Below are positions 1 to 12,849 of a stretch of DNA of 64,000 bases, piece by piece; position 1 is the first letter of the stretch, and each line of letters begins with the position of its first letter. The stretch comes from Scortum barcoo (taxonomy: Eukaryota; Chordata; Actinopteri; Centrarchiformes; Terapontidae): positions 2,364,544-2,428,543 of the forward strand of contig CM041550.1 in NCBI GenBank assembly GCA_023238725.1. The letters run 5' to 3'. Below the pieces are notes generated by a model. It was given only the letters and a program-made list of their open reading frames with translations. It ran no database searches and was not told the DNA's origin. The position numbers and the translations under genes were made by a program.

Positions 1-2356
1 TGATGTGTGGTTTATATTTAATGTAAACCTAAAACCTGCAGCTTTAAATAGAGCAGCTATGAATTAGCTCTGCTTCTGACTCTATAATTAATTCATCATG
101 ATGTGGTCACTTCTTCAATAACTGCTGTCAGTGAATTTAACAGTATAGTAAGACTTTTGTCCCATCAGTCACCTGATTGTTTCTCCTCTTTGACATTCTT
201 GTGTTCTTTCACTTCTAAACAAAGCGCTGACAGTGAGAGAAGAAATGAGTGTATTTACAACACATCTGCAGCCCATTGAGGTTAATGTGGTGTGTACGGC
301 TGCACGTCTGTGGGTGGATCGTGCTGAAGTGCATTAAAGACGTGTGCGTTAGCTCGTCTTATGTGGGGGTGTAAAAAGTAAACATGCATGGTCTTTAGTC
401 TCACAGTTCACTTCAGTAAGCTCTTAATGGCTGCAGAACAACTCCTGACCTTTACTCTGAGCACGTCAGCTGACCTCACAGGTAGGCGTTGGCGCCCTAA
501 CCTGGGACCCTAATCTGCTGATAGTATAATTAACCCCGTGAGAAGACGTGGGAGAGAGAGAGGAGTGTTTGCTGCATTCACTGTCAGGGTAACCAGTGGG
601 AATTTACAACAGCATCAAAAAGATAGGGGGCCCTGTAGTGCACGCCGTCTATCTGCATCTTTGTGTGTGTGTTGCTGTAGTAAAAGGTGATTTGCAGGCC
701 GCACTCTCTCCCAACTTCATAGCACATTCATCACCTGGCATCTCATTCCATAAATGTCACCGGCTTTACGACACACAAGTCCACAGCATCACTCAGACTA
801 CGGCCAACCTGTGGCGAGGAGTGTTACTCCTTCATACGTGTGTCAGCTCGACAGAAAGAACAAAGGAGGAAGCTGCTTTACACCAGGCTGCTTTAACTCA
901 ACTGTGTGAGCAGCTCCCGATGGAGATGACAGTCACGTCCTCTTAGTTATTAGCGTGTCAGGCGACGCTGCAGTCGAGTGATCTGTAGCATCAGCATAAA
1001 CAATACAAAACAACTGAAGAGTGCCGTCGTCAAAGAAAGAAGGAACAGCCGACGCCTTCTGAGGAGCCCGCAAAGATTAGAGAATATTAAAAAAGAGATA
1101 ATGCAGAAATAATCACGGCTGTGCTCTTATCAGTGAAAGCAGCACGCAATGACACTGAAATGAGGCAGATGAGCAGGAAGTGAAGAGCTCGGGACTCAAA
1201 CAGACTTAATGCCATCACAAGACGTAATCAAATTTCAGCATGGAGCAAACATTCAGAAGAAATCGACACCAAATGAACTTCATTAACGTGTTTACACCTT
1301 CAGGGAGTCAGAGAGAAGTGAGAGGGAGGGGGAGGAAATAAAGAGATGACAAACACAAACTGTCCATTCCTGTTTAAATGAACTTTTATAAGATGTTCTA
1401 TCTGAATATCAGAAAGTGTTTCTGACGATGGAACAAAGAGTTTTTTTCAGCTTGTACAGGACGTTTTGATCCACAGCTTTCAGCAAATGTAAAAAAGATG
1501 TCGGCAGCCCCAGAAGCAAACCTGGAAGCTTGAAGCCTTTTTTTTTTTTTTTTACGGGGGGGGGGGGCTCTGTCTTTGAGTCTAATACTCATCTGTTATA
1601 CCACATCTACGGTTCATTCCTCTGGGAGCACGAATACAAACTTTATTCATCAAAACTAGGATTCATCCTGTTTTTTCTGGAGGCCTGGGAACGCTTCATG
1701 TAGACTTCTCAGAGATCTGAACCCAAAAGCTTTTGATATTTCAGTACACAAGAGGATTTTTATCAAAACGGTTGTGCGAATAAAGCTTTTTTGAGACACC
1801 TTGTCATGAATAAGTGTCAGTCAAAAGGGATATAAAGAGACTGAGGGTCACCAAAATCATTAGAAATCATCCTCTGAGGAGCATGAATGTCCAGACAGGT
1901 TTTCTGAACCAGCAGGTGTCAAGATGTCGCTCCGGATAAAAGAGCGACAAACTGATCTCTCCTTGAAGCTGCAGAAACACTCGAGTGGTGAAGCACAGGG
2001 GGATTGTTAAATAGCTCTGAGCTGACAGGTTTAAGACATTTTTGACTGACTTCGCTGTGTTTTCTGTCTTTTTTTTTTCTCATCCATGTCGAGACTCATG
2101 CATTGATGTCTCACTGTAAAACTTTGATTGCTCAGCTGCTGTAGTCTCTTATGACACTCAGATTAAATACATTTGGTAAAAACAAAAGCTGAAACGTTTG
2201 CAAAATGGGACACTGGATGCAGAGATGACGGCATGCAGCGAAAATTCATGTGAGTCTGCAGTTTATGAACAAAACCAGAGAAAGGCCCGAGTACGAGGCC
2301 TCAACCTGCCCCCGAGTGAACACGATACAAAAGCTACGACAGAGAATACAAATATA
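1..2356. other. Gene-free intronic sequence
   Basis: No supportable exon, RNA gene or recognised repeat is seen. The open frames here are short, occur on both strands and look like chance. The only notable structure is the T-run/G-run at 1538-1567. Confidence 0.6.
1538..1567. repeat. Adjacent homopolymer runs, T then G
   Basis: A run of about 16 T is separated by two bases (AC) from a run of 12 G. On the minus strand this reads as a C-run followed by a long A-run. It may be slippage-prone sequence or the remains of a retroposed A-tail; nothing next to it identifies a parent element. Confidence 0.7.
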
Positions 2357-2387
2357 CAGCTCTGGAAAAAATTAAGAGACCACTGCA
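2357..2387 (+). repeat. Left terminal inverted repeat of the Tc1-like element
   Basis: A 31-bp end that matches the reverse complement of 3850-3879 except for one T/G substitution and one extra A. It begins directly after the TA target dinucleotide. Confidence 0.93.
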
Positions 2388-2544
2388 TTTTTTTCTGAAA
2401 TGACAGCCAATCCATTCCAGCATCTGTTGAATTCCAACACAAGCACACCTCATTCTGCTTAATGAGGTACTGATTAGGTGAACACCTGAACCAAATCTTA
2501 TTTAAGGAGGAAATGTATAAAAAAGAGTGCTATGTTCACTGACC

Positions 2545-3573
2545 ATGCCAAAAGAGTTGAAAAGAAAAGTTTTGAGTGAGGAAAAGAAAGGTTCAATTCT
2601 GGCTTTACTGGCAGAGGGATACAGTGAGCGTCAGGTTGCTTCCATCCTTAAAATTTCTAAGACGGCGGTTCATAAGAACAAGGTCAAGCAGCAGACACTG
2701 GGGACAACAAAGCTACAGACCGGCAGGGGGCGGAAACGACTCTCAACTGACCGGGATGACCGTCAACTCATTCGAATGTCACTCAGAAACCGTAGGATGA
2801 CATCAAGTGACCTACAAAAAGAATGGCAAATGGCAACTGGGGTGAAGTGCACAGCAAGAACGGTTTCGAAATAGGCTTCTAGGGGCAGGGCTCAAGTCAT
2901 GTAAAGCTAGAAAAAAGCCCTTCATCAATGAGAAGCAAAGAAGAGCCAGGCTGAGGTTTGCAAGAGACCATAAGGATTGGACCGTCGAGGACTGGAGTAA
3001 GGTCATCTTCTCTGATGAGTCCAATTTTCAGCTTTGCCCAACACCTGGTCGTCTACTGGTTAGACGGAGACCTGGAGAGGCCTACAAGCCACAGTGTCTT
3101 GCACCTATTGTGAAATTTGGCAGAGGATCGGTGATGATCTGGGGATTCTTCAGCAAGGCTGGAATTGGGCAGATTTCGTCTTTGCGAAGGACGCATGAAT
3201 CAAGCCACATACAAAGTTATCTTGGAAGAAAACTTGCTTCCTTCTGTTCCCCAGCTCTGAGGATTGGTTTTTCCAGCAGGACAATGCTCCATGCCACACA
3301 GCTAGGTCAATCAAGGTGTGGATGAAGGACCACCAGATCAAGACCCTGTCATGGCCAGCCCAATCTCCAGACCTGAACCCCACTGAACACCTCTGGAATG
3401 TGATTGGGAGGAAGATGGATGGTCGCAAGCCATCAAACAAAGCTGAGCTACTTGAATTTATGCGCCAGGAGTAGAATAAAGTCACCCAAGAACAATGTGA
3501 AAGGCTGGTGGAGAGCATGCCAAGACGCATGAAAGCTGTGATTAAAAATCAGGGTTATTCCACCAAATACTGA
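2545..3573 (+). pseudogene. Broken Tc1-like transposase (DD34E)
   Basis: The family protein cuts and joins DNA during transposition. The start chosen is the ATG at 2545 (MPKELKRKV); an upstream GTG at 2527 is unlikely. The N-terminal part is open for 109 codons and shows the first helix-turn-helix (around EGYSERQVASILKISKTAV), a basic GRGRKR hook, and a second HTH-like segment. A TAG at 2872 ends this frame. Coding resemblance then resumes in the +1 frame through IFSDES (first catalytic Asp at 3014-3016) and GSVMIWG. It shifts again near 3170-3195, and returns to the original frame after what looks like a small deletion near 3245-3260. The second catalytic Asp is at 3280-3282 (QQDNAPCHTA) and the Glu at 3385-3387 (NPTEHLWN), exactly 34 residues apart. 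Another TAG is at 3472, where the family usually has Trp, and the final stop is TGA at 3571. With at least three frameshifts and two premature stops, it cannot make active transposase. Confidence 0.95.
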
Positions 3574-3849
3574 TTCCTCAACTCTTGCTAAGTTAAAACA
3601 TGAGTATTGTGATGTTTTAAAATTAATGTGATCTTGTTTTCTTCTGCATTATTTGAGGTCTGAAAACATTGCATTTTTTTTTGTTATTTTGACCATTTGT
3701 CATTTTCTGCAAATTAATACTCTAAATGATAATATTTTTATTTGGAATTTGGAAGAAATGTTGTCAGTAGATTATAAAATGAAACAAAAATGTTCATTTT
3801 ACTTAAACACATACCTATAAATGGATAAAATCAGAAATACTGACAATTT

Positions 3850-3879
3850 TGCAGTGGTCTCTTAATTTTTCCCGAGCTG
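3850..3879 (-). repeat. Right terminal inverted repeat of the Tc1-like element
   Basis: A 30-bp end, the inverted partner of 2357-2387, followed by TA. The last bases, GAGCTG, mirror the CAGCTC at the left end. Confidence 0.93.
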
Positions 3880-4250
3880 TATATAGAGACAGAGAGGAGA
3901 CGGCCTGAGGGGGGACACAACAGATCTCCTGTTTAATGCAGACCAATTGAGAATGATTATGATTCATAATAAGTCGTGAAGTGAAGGCTGAAACTCTCTA
4001 CTGTTAATAAAAAAAATATATATACTGTTAAATTATAGCGCTCTGAAAGCCCCAGACAGACTCAAAACCACCAACCTGTATCTCACAGGTTATAAAAGGT
4101 GACACAGTGATTTTCTTTGATTATAAAAGCAGCTTGTTTTGACCAAAGGACCACTGAGTTTTGGGATTCAGAGTACCGCAGGATGAGACACGACCACAGC
4201 AACACAGGTCCGTTATGATCAGTCCCCTCTACTCTGCCGGATAATAAAAG

Positions 4251-4272
4251 TGTGTGTGTGTGTGTGTGTGTG
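4251..4272. repeat. (TG)11 microsatellite
   Basis: Uninterrupted TG dinucleotides, read directly. Confidence 0.97.
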
Positions 4273-4401
4273 CATTAACTCTGCAGCAGGATTTCATTTC
4301 ATTTCTGGGGATGAGAACTTCCAGCCAAAGTCATTTCACTAATGTGATTATCAGCAAAAAGTGAAAAAAAAAAAATATGACCCTGCATCCCCATAACTGC
4401 T

Positions 4402-4417
4402 GAGAGAGAGAGAAGGA

Positions 4418-4443
<26 letters not shown>
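4402..4443. repeat. (GA)n microsatellite
   Basis: GA dinucleotides over about 42 bp, interrupted once by AAGGA near the middle. Confidence 0.95.
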
Positions 4444-4448
<5 letters not shown>

Positions 4449-5134
4449 GTTTGATGTGCTTTAGTTGAGTAGTTTAAGCTCTTTATGTCAGACTGGCGGT
4501 GATAACCTCTTACAAGCCTCTTCCTTTCAGCACACTATCTGATCGCTCTGACTTCCTCGACTGCTGATTGGCTGGTTTGTGACTTTAGGAGAGAAAAAGT
4601 CACAGTTTCACAGAGTTTACAGGTGGGAAAGGAAAGAGGGATCTTTATGCTGCATTAGAGGATGCTACTGGTTGATTAGAGCACCTTTATGAGGAGGATG
4701 AGTCTACTCTGGGGCTTCATCTTTAGCCAACTGCTTTGTTAGACTTAGACAGATTTTACTGTGATTCAGATATACAAGTATATACAAAACGAAATGACGA
4801 TGCAAGTGTTAAAAAAAAGGCGTAAATGTGCTTCCCATGAACTGCACCATCACCGCCTCAACTCAGGCCACCAACCAGTGATGCCAAAGAGCAGCCGTGG
4901 ACCGAACCAGGTCTTCCAACAAACATTTTACACCAAGAAAATCTGAAGTTTTCTCTTTCACAGTCTAAATGTATTGAAGGTGCACAATAAATAATAAAAA
5001 GGATTGTGTATTAAACCTTGCTAGAATAAATATAAATTAATATTTTGGGTCTCAAACAGGCCTCAACAGTATTTTTATCTAGTGACAATTTGATCAGATC
5101 TCTAATATCGAGTGTGAACCCATCGTTTATATCT

Positions 5135-5205
5135 TAAGTCGTTTGAGTGAGAGCTCAATTAATCAATTAGTTGATCGGAAGACAATTAATCAGTACATAT
5201 TTGGT
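5135..5205. repeat. Possible fragment of a dispersed ATTAATC/GATTAATC repeat
   Basis: A short segment with AATTAATCAATTAGTTGATC and a second AATTAATCAG. It is similar in wording to the ends of the larger copies at 15680-15965 and 20185-20420. It is too short and diverged for a firm call. Confidence 0.35.
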
Positions 5206-5863
5206 TCAGTCACGGCGAACAGCCTCCTGGTGTGAGCCTCCTTTTCAGGTAAACAAAGATATCACACCACCAGATGGATGATGAGTCATGTTTTTGCAGA
5301 ATAACAGGAGAAAGAATAAAGTTTGTCCTACATTGTTAGAGGAAGCGAACACCTCCAAGATATGACCACGCTGTGACATGAAAACACTGAAAGGATGAGA
5401 GACACCTCACTGGATGAGAATCTGAACAAGGCCCAACAGGAAGAAGCAAGTAAGGAGCTGATATAGTGATATTAGTGTGACATTATTCACGTCTAAAAGT
5501 TCATTTATTGTTTTTCATTAACGCAGCATTGGACTCTGCAGACTTTAGTTCAGTTACTCTTTGTAATGAAGAGATTTTGCATCAAAGAGACTTTTCTCCA
5601 GAGTTTTATTTCCACTTCAGTTTTATACTTCAACTGTTGGTCAATACAAGATATTTATATATTAATTATATAAGTATATATACTGTACTATCAGTATTTG
5701 TATAAACACTGTATATATGCAAACAGTTTCTGTGGCTCTCTCACACTTTGTCTCCACAAAATAAATTTATACAGTCAAATAAAATTGACACTGGTGATCT
5801 TTTGTGTTGAATGTGATGCAGTTTGCTGCTTAACGAGAGCAGCTGAGAGACTCACAGCCCAGA

Positions 5864-5894
<31 letters not shown>

Positions 5895-5988
5895 GATTCA
5901 GATCATAGCAGGGTCTCCATGTGTGAGGATGTAAGAGCAGCTCCAAGTATCTCAACAAGCAAAGTCCTTTACAGACGTGTTTCTATAC

Positions 5989-6022
5989 GTGTGTGTGTGT
6001 GTGTGTGTGTGTTTGTGTGTGT
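5989..6022. repeat. (GT)n microsatellite
   Basis: GT dinucleotides interrupted once by GTTT. Confidence 0.95.
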
Positions 6023-7879
6023 AGTGCTGCATGCTGCCAGTGATCACTTTAAGGGGGATCCAGCAGTGCCACAAATTCAATTAAATGTCTGACATTTCCC
6101 AGCGTCTGCCCGGGGGCTTCACTGTACAGACACCAGAAAAGCAGAAAATGGGAAACCAGGAAAACGAACAATTGAGAGAAAGAGAGAGAGAGAGAGTAAA
6201 ACACGAATTAGAGGAAAGGATTGTCAGAGCGAATGTGTCTGTGTGTGAAAAAGAAAGACAGATAATTAAATGTTTTTGTCAGCAGGAAAAAAAAAATCAT
6301 GAAATTGCACATCCACGCCTTCCAGTTTACTTCTACCTTTACCATCATCCTCTCATCCCCACATTCTCCTACAGATGCCTTTTTTCCCCTCAGTTTTCTC
6401 ATCACCAGTCCTCCCTGCCTCCTTCTCCCTCTCTGTATCCATGCCGTCATCTCTCCCCCCTCCTCCTCCTCCTCCTCTCTGGCAGAGTGGTTACGTAAGG
6501 AGGCAGAGCTAGGCGGCTTATTTACGCTCCCATGGGGATTAGGCAGAAGAAGCCGGACATGCCAGCACCTGCAACGCTCCACAAACACACACACACACAC
6601 ACAGTTGACAGGCTTTTCCCTCAACCCCCCCCCCTCACAGAGACGCCCGTGTAAGATGCACTTTGATGTCCTAATGCAGAGGAAGCAGCGGTGGGCCAGC
6701 AGGCTCACACAGATAACTCGTATTGTAAATTGACAAATTGTGACAAGAGGCCACGAGATACACTTCAGGCCGGCTGCATGATCAGAGACCGCTTTGATAT
6801 TTTTCAGCCACCGCCGGAGCGCTCGTGAGGAGAGATAATTGTCAAAAGGACGCGGACGTCATTGAAGTAAGAGTGCAAATGAAGCGAGCCCCACACTGAA
6901 GATATGTTGATGCTGTGAGAGGTGATAACTGTGCACAGTCTGTATTTTTAAAGGGATGGTTTTTCTGGATGGTTTTATCCATTTCTGTGTTGCAGCAAAG
7001 ACTGTAAACCATCATCATCTTCATATTTTAGTTTTATATTTTAGATCTATATTTTATTGTTTTAGTTTTTATTTTTAATTTATATAATTTTTTGTTAATT
7101 TTTACTTTTATTATCTTTACTTTTATTTTCTGAGCACTGATCGCTGTTTCATGTAATTGTTTTGCACATGAAGAGTAAAATCTTGAATCCTCCCCTCTTG
7201 GTCTCCTGTAAAGACACACTGATGGCTTCAGTGATAAATGAGAACAAATCTGCCGTATCCACAGTATTACTGTATAGATTTGAACATTAAAACAACACAG
7301 GCAACACGTCTCTCCTCTCTCTCTCTACTCCTTCGTTATCCAACTTAAAAAAAGATAATTCATCAGTTCCTTTTTTTAACGCTCACTTACACGCCAACCC
7401 AGCCATTTCATTAAGATTTTATTCCGCCCTTGTTAATTACATTAGCAGTCATTTTATTTCTTGATAGCAAAATCCTGCAGGATCAGCTGTCGTCTCTGTT
7501 TAAACTATCAGATTTCTGTGCAGGGAAGGTCGTCTCTCAGGACGCTTTTCAGTCGCTTCAAAAGCTCCACGTGTGCCAAAGTAAACACCACTGATGGAGC
7601 ATTTTCTGTATAACCACTTATTTTGTAAAGCAAGAACCTCACAAAAACAGGTCAAAGAGAAAACATGAAAAAAGACATATTTCAAGAAAATGCCAACACA
7701 AAGGGACTCTGATTCACAGAGGAGTAACCGTGACAGCAGGTTGTGACCTTTGACCTGTGAGCAGCTGACAGGCCGTTGATCTGAATCCCTTTTTTAAAGC
7801 GGTGAAACAGATCCGGTCATCTCCCTCTGCTGTTTGTGCATCACAGCTGCAGCTAAACACTAATTCTCTTTGTGTGTGT

Positions 7880-8045
7880 TTGTGCACGCCGTCGGTTAGC
7901 ACGCCGCCGCTCCGCCTCCAAGGGCGACGCCGAACATTAGCATATTGTTAGAGCGCCGCTGACGCTCACTGTCATCACCGGCTGCCAATCAAAACCCGAC
8001 TTCATGCTCATTAATTCCCATGTCACTCAACTCTATTTGATTAGA
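7880..8045. promoter_or_regulatory. Candidate conserved non-coding element
   Basis: A block of complex sequence with balanced composition between low-complexity flanks. It holds clustered AT-core motifs (CATTAG, CATATTG, CCAATCAAAAC, CTCATTAATTC, TTTGATTAG) set in GC-rich spacers. There is no open frame of note. The call rests on texture typical of developmental enhancers in first introns, not on any alignment. Confidence 0.25.
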
Positions 8046-10067
8046 CCTTCTTCTTCTTTTTTATTGTGCTAGTCGAGGTGATGTATTACATTTTTCAAAA
8101 GAGCCAAGGTCCCCGTGTGGATTGAGACAGAGGAGTTTATGAAACCTCTCGGCTCTGATGTGTTAATGTGGGATCACAGAGAAATGCAGATAAAATGAGG
8201 GAAGAAAGGAGCGAATGAAAACATATATTAGGATTCTGCCTGAGTCATTACGCAGACACTCCAAACACACACACGCTTTTCAAAGCTTTTACACCTTTGT
8301 GCTCGCAGGTTTTCTCCTCCCGTTCGAAGGAGTTTATACGAAGGTGGTTCGCTTTGGCTGTTTTTACCAAATAAAACCCGCTTTGCAGAGGCAATCATGA
8401 GCTAAGACATTATCTGCTGAGCACAGACATTTACAGAACAGCTTCACTCTGGATTTTACTCCCATCCTCTCACCTTGCCCCTTCACACACACACATAAAG
8501 GAGGTTTTAAACTTTTCTTTAACTGCTAATAAGTGGGGTTACAATCACCCAGAGAAGCAGAGCACGACGTGATGTGAGAGAAAGAAAGTCAGAGCTCATT
8601 TGGTTCACATTTTGTGTTTACTGAGACTCAAACTCCTCCCCTCCGCCCACGTTTCGCCTGACTGAGCTGCTCGGAAAATAACCGCTGCAAAGACTTGTGA
8701 TTTTGGACCAAAGTCTTTCTGCAGGCCTAATGTGGTTCTGCCGCCCACTGGAGTCGGGCTGGGCTGCACACAATTAGGAAGAAACAGGACCACACGAACA
8801 CACACACACACACACCTACCTGTTACGCTTGTCACGTGCCTCATATCCAGATAAAATCCGGATGAGATCTGAGACACTTTCATTTACACGCTGTTGGCAA
8901 GATCACAAATCTGATCTGATTTGTATTTGTTTTCTCGAGCTGCATGAAAATCTGCCTCAGTGCAGAAGAAGAAGAAGATGCACCTGAAGCTGTTAGGTAA
9001 ATAAATTAGTCTCCTAACTTTATGAACTATGAGCGAGAAACGTTCGACCGCCTCTGTGTTCGTCTGTCCTTTTTCCTCATGGCTTTAATGAGACAGACGG
9101 ACACTTTAGCCGCTGTTAGCTGAGACAGACTGTGGACGTGTGAAGAACAATCAGACAGTGAGTGGATGTTTCCACAGACTGCTTCCTGATGGTTTCTCTA
9201 CACGGGGGCAGGAAACATTACGTCTTTACACCTCTTCAACATCTGGCTTATATTAATCCTCAAACCATCTCCAGACGGGGTTTTAAACATCAGTCTGTCT
9301 TCCATCCTGTCCAACATGCATGAAGAGACAAAACTTTAAACTGGCTGACATTACCTGCCCCCTGACTGAGAGGAAACAGAAAGGAACAAAAAGGAAAAGG
9401 AGGCTGACAATGATCACTTGTGACAGGAAGTCACAGTGGTCAGACTCCTCTTTACTCTCCTTTTCGACCTTTTTGACAGACAACAGTTGTTTTCACCACT
9501 AATTAATCTGCTGATTTCTTTTTTTATTAACTGAGCCTGATGAGATGTCTTGATAGGATTTATTTTGTTCAAACAACAGAACAAAACTCAAGTAAGTTCA
9601 GTTCATAATGACATCAAATAGAGAAAATATACATGTTGGAAACTTCACGCTAATTACAGCTTCATTTTGTCTCTGATAAACTGATCAATTGACTGAATAA
9701 ATTAATTGACAAAGCCGCCTGATTCTGATTTGAGGACAAATGAGAATTTGAGTGAATTAAAAACGACCTGGTCATCAGCAGTTTTCTGATCTGCATATTC
9801 GGCATTTCCCCACATCTGCACCCTGAGAGGACTCACACCATCAGTGAGCACCTTTGGCTGCCGTGTAATGTAAAGATGAACAGATAAGTCTGTACTTGGA
9901 AATTTAATAATAAACATGTTTCATTTCTTAAGAACACACCGATGGCCTGATTGTATCTGCTTCCTCTCCCGTATGTTTACTGATGATTATGAGTCATCTT
10001 TAACAGCTGATAGAGGAACAAAAACCACGAGAGAAAGAAACAAAAGCCCCGATTGTTCAGCTGTGAA

Positions 10068-10068
<1 letters not shown>

Positions 10069-10115
<47 letters not shown>
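10069..10115. repeat. (TG)23 microsatellite
   Basis: Uninterrupted TG tract of 47 bp. It creates the spurious poly-Val/Cys and Thr/His peptides in this area. Confidence 0.97.
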
Positions 10116-10116
<1 letters not shown>

Positions 10117-10237
10117 GGGACATTTACAGTTGTCGCTTGATGAGGAGGGGAGGCATAAAGACTGACAGCTCTGAGTCCTGCAGTCGAGGGCCTTTCCTGC
10201 CTCCTCCCACACAGCTGTGGATGAATAAATGAGTAAA

Positions 10238-10310
10238 GCAGCGAGCGCCCAGGTGGCTGAGCGGAAAGAGACCTCACTTCCATCTCTGCCTCTCGTCCCT
10301 AATTCCCCGA
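10238..10310 (+). repeat. Possible tRNA-derived SINE head fragment
   Basis: The segment GCGCCCAGGTGGCTGAGCGG resembles the 5' head of fish SINEs derived from tRNA, with a box A-like TGGCTGAGCGG. The usual box B (GGTTCGAATCC-like) does not follow, so any element is truncated or heavily decayed. The call rests on memory of the head motif only. Confidence 0.35.
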
Positions 10311-11299
10311 TTTCTGACCCTGAACTCTGACAGATCTGAAAAGATGTACTCTGAATTAATCTGCATAACTCTTGATATTTCTTTGCCTTTTTTTGTTCCT
10401 AACTGCTGCTTTATTCAGTCACATTTTATATCTGCTCCTCTTTATCCAGGTGCATTAAAAGTTTTCTGCTAAATATATATGAAAAATCACTTTATCTCCA
10501 TTCACTGTGTTCTCATTGATGATTTAAGGCACGGCTCCGTGGACGTGGCCAGGTATAGCCTACAGTAAGCGCTCACAAAGCTGCGTTGACATCAAAAGCT
10601 CCTGCACTTCGCAAAACGCCGGAGAGAGCGTGGAAACATATTCTCTGCTCAAATAGCTGCCAACAGGTCTTAATGACGCCTCAGAAAAACACGTCAGGGG
10701 AGCAGAAGAGTTAACAGAAAAAATGAGCGGACGACAAAGAGGAAACAGAGGAGAAGGCGAGGATGTGGGAGGGAGAGAGAAACAGCGTAAAGTAAAAGAA
10801 AAAGAAAATGCCAGAGGAAAGAAAATCCTTCTGTCCAATCCCCTGAGTGTTTCGGGTCGCGAGCCAAGTGCGAAATTTGGATGCTGTTTCGGGACCGTCT
10901 GCAGACAGAGAGGACGCACTCTCTGGATTAACCGGCTGATTTGTTGCCTAACTTTGAGTAAGCACCCAATCAGTTCAGTGAGAAAAGCCCATTCTTTATC
11001 GCACGCTGCCAGCAATTAAACACTCGATTTCTTCAAACTGATGCAACAAGTCAGAAGAAGAAGTCTGAAAGGTGAACTTTTCATATCCAGAACTTTTCAG
11101 CTCTTATTCACTAAGTCAACGTTTCCTGCTTTTCAATGAAATGTCAGAAAAGTTTGCACGTTCGTTTTAGACCAAAAGGAGTACGCCAAAAGCCAAATTG
11201 TGCCTCCAATTACTAAAAGTCAACCTGCACTGGATCGGTGTGATTAGCTCGAAGTCCCCAGATAAAAAAAGTCTCCACCGCTGCCTGATGTCATGTTTC

Positions 11300-11520
11300 T
11301 GCCGTGCATGTGAGTATCTGTGATCTGCTGCAGCATTAATGGGCCGGATGGACCATTAGGTCTACGCCATCATCCGACTGCTAAATCATTGATAAGCTGC
11401 GGGGCCTTTGCCGGATCAGAGGGGGCCCATTAAGAAAGCATTTAAGGGCAGGCTCCCCTGGAGAAGACAACATCTTTATGTTCGTGGCCTGCAGCGGTTT
11501 GATCCGCCATCCACAGCCGA
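11300..11520. promoter_or_regulatory. Candidate conserved non-coding element
   Basis: Complex, repeat-free block with several AT cores in GC-rich context (GCATTAATGGGCC, CCATTAGG, AAATCATTGATAAG, CCCATTAAG). No reading frame or splice pattern suggests an exon. This is inference from sequence texture only. Confidence 0.25.
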
Positions 11521-12849
11521 GCCTGCGAAGCTTCACGTTTGTGTGTTTAGATGAGCAGCAAGACCCACACACACACACACACAGCCAGAATCACCAAACA
11601 AACTATTTCCTCTCATAATGGACTCAGACCAAAACCACAATCCATCTGTAGGCTCACATCTGTGCTCACATGGACGCTGACCCCCCCCACCCACCAAAAA
11701 ACACACAAACTCGACATGACAGTGAGTTTTCTGCCTTCAGGTGTTCCTGCTTCCCTTCCAGCACTGTGACGGATTACAGCAGAGACACAGGTATTTACAG
11801 GACAGCAAAACATGACATAACCTCTGAGGCAGAATTTAGATCATCACACAGGTCAGCCAATCCTGCCTGTAGTCCAAAACTCAAAGATAAAATATTTGCA
11901 AACTGGACAGCAAAAAGTGTAATGATTATTTTTAATTATTGATTAATCTTCCAATCACTTTCACATTTAAATGATGACTCATTTGTGCTGTGAAATCAAG
12001 AGTTTATCACTTTACTGCAGTGCTAAGGTCAACAAAACAACAGCTCTGCAGCCCGAACCGGCTCCTGCTTTTGACTGAGGAGAACTGGAAGTTAAAAGAC
12101 TGTTGATTCCTGTAGACGTTGATCAGTGAGCTCACAGGCCGAAAAGCTTTCCTCGCCTGCATCTTTGGGTCCAGAGTCACTAAAATCCTCCTCCAGCCGA
12201 GCGGCACCGTGTGCATTCGACACGGCTGACTTCCTGTTAGCTCGCTTTAACTTAACTTTCCAAATGTTACCGGTCCCAAGAGATCAAACTCTGAATACAA
12301 ACAGTCATTTCTGTTCTATTTGTGATGCCCTGAAAAGACACTCCTTTCTCATGACTGTGTGTTTGGAGGAAAATGCTTCAGCTGCAGTTCAGACTGTGGC
12401 CACTGTGACGGAGACGCCTCGCAGCCTGTTGGTCTCATCAGGTCGTTTCTAATAAAAGATGTTTGCTGCAAAGTGAGCTCACTGTTCGTTCAGTGCAAAC
12501 AGAGCAGACTGTGGTTGTGACACTGATGAACACATCACTTCTGAAATATTTACCCTCTTTAGTGGAGCAAAACTGAAAACCCTCATCTGAAAGCGTCTTA
12601 ATTACAGGAAGCAGAGGAATTTATGGGAAACATGTTCATAATCTTCATATCAGCAGCTCAAACAAACCACAGGAATGAGATGAACTCAGCATTAAGAAAC
12701 TGTTGTCTTTGTCATGTCCTCATTTGTTTATGGTAATCGTACTAATTAAAACTAATCAGAATTATATAATGGGGCTTAGAACTGTTACACATATCACTTT
12801 TAAGAGCAAAGAATTAAAATGATCCCATTATTTTCTTTAATCAACTGTG

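Larger units (their letters stand above)
2357..3879 (+). mobile_element. Degenerate Tc1/mariner-family DNA transposon
   Basis: This is a complete but inactive element of 1523 bp bounded by inverted terminal repeats (2357-2387 and 3850-3879). It is flanked by TA on both sides (2355-2356 and 3880-3881), within TATA at each end, as expected for Tc1/mariner insertion at TA. It holds one internal transposase gene reading to the right (2545-3573), broken by frameshifts and stops. The ends share CAGCTC and AAGAGACCACTGCA and differ by one substitution and one length change in the A-run, so divergence is moderate. It lies inside inferred cask intron 1 in the orientation opposite to the gene. The family is not in doubt; the exact subfamily name is not determined. 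Confidence 0.95.
3882..10068. other. Gene-free intronic sequence with microsatellites
   Basis: No exon is supportable. It contains CA/TG and GA simple repeats, a T-rich low-complexity stretch near 7030-7130 that shares a 20-odd-bp segment with 45260-45290, and three blocks of complex sequence (6735-6865, 7350-7480, 7880-8045) that look like possible regulatory elements. The pair of opposing open frames at 6208-6733 comes from pyrimidine-rich sequence plus a CA tract and does not look coding. Confidence 0.55.

Noticed and set aside
3150..3530. 126-aa minus-strand frame opposite the transposase
   Set aside because: Antisense shadow of the Tc1 transposase pseudogene.
10560..11015. 151-aa minus-strand open frame
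   Set aside because: No motif, a competing 98-aa frame on the other strand, and Ser/Pro/Phe-rich composition from a purine-rich plus strand.
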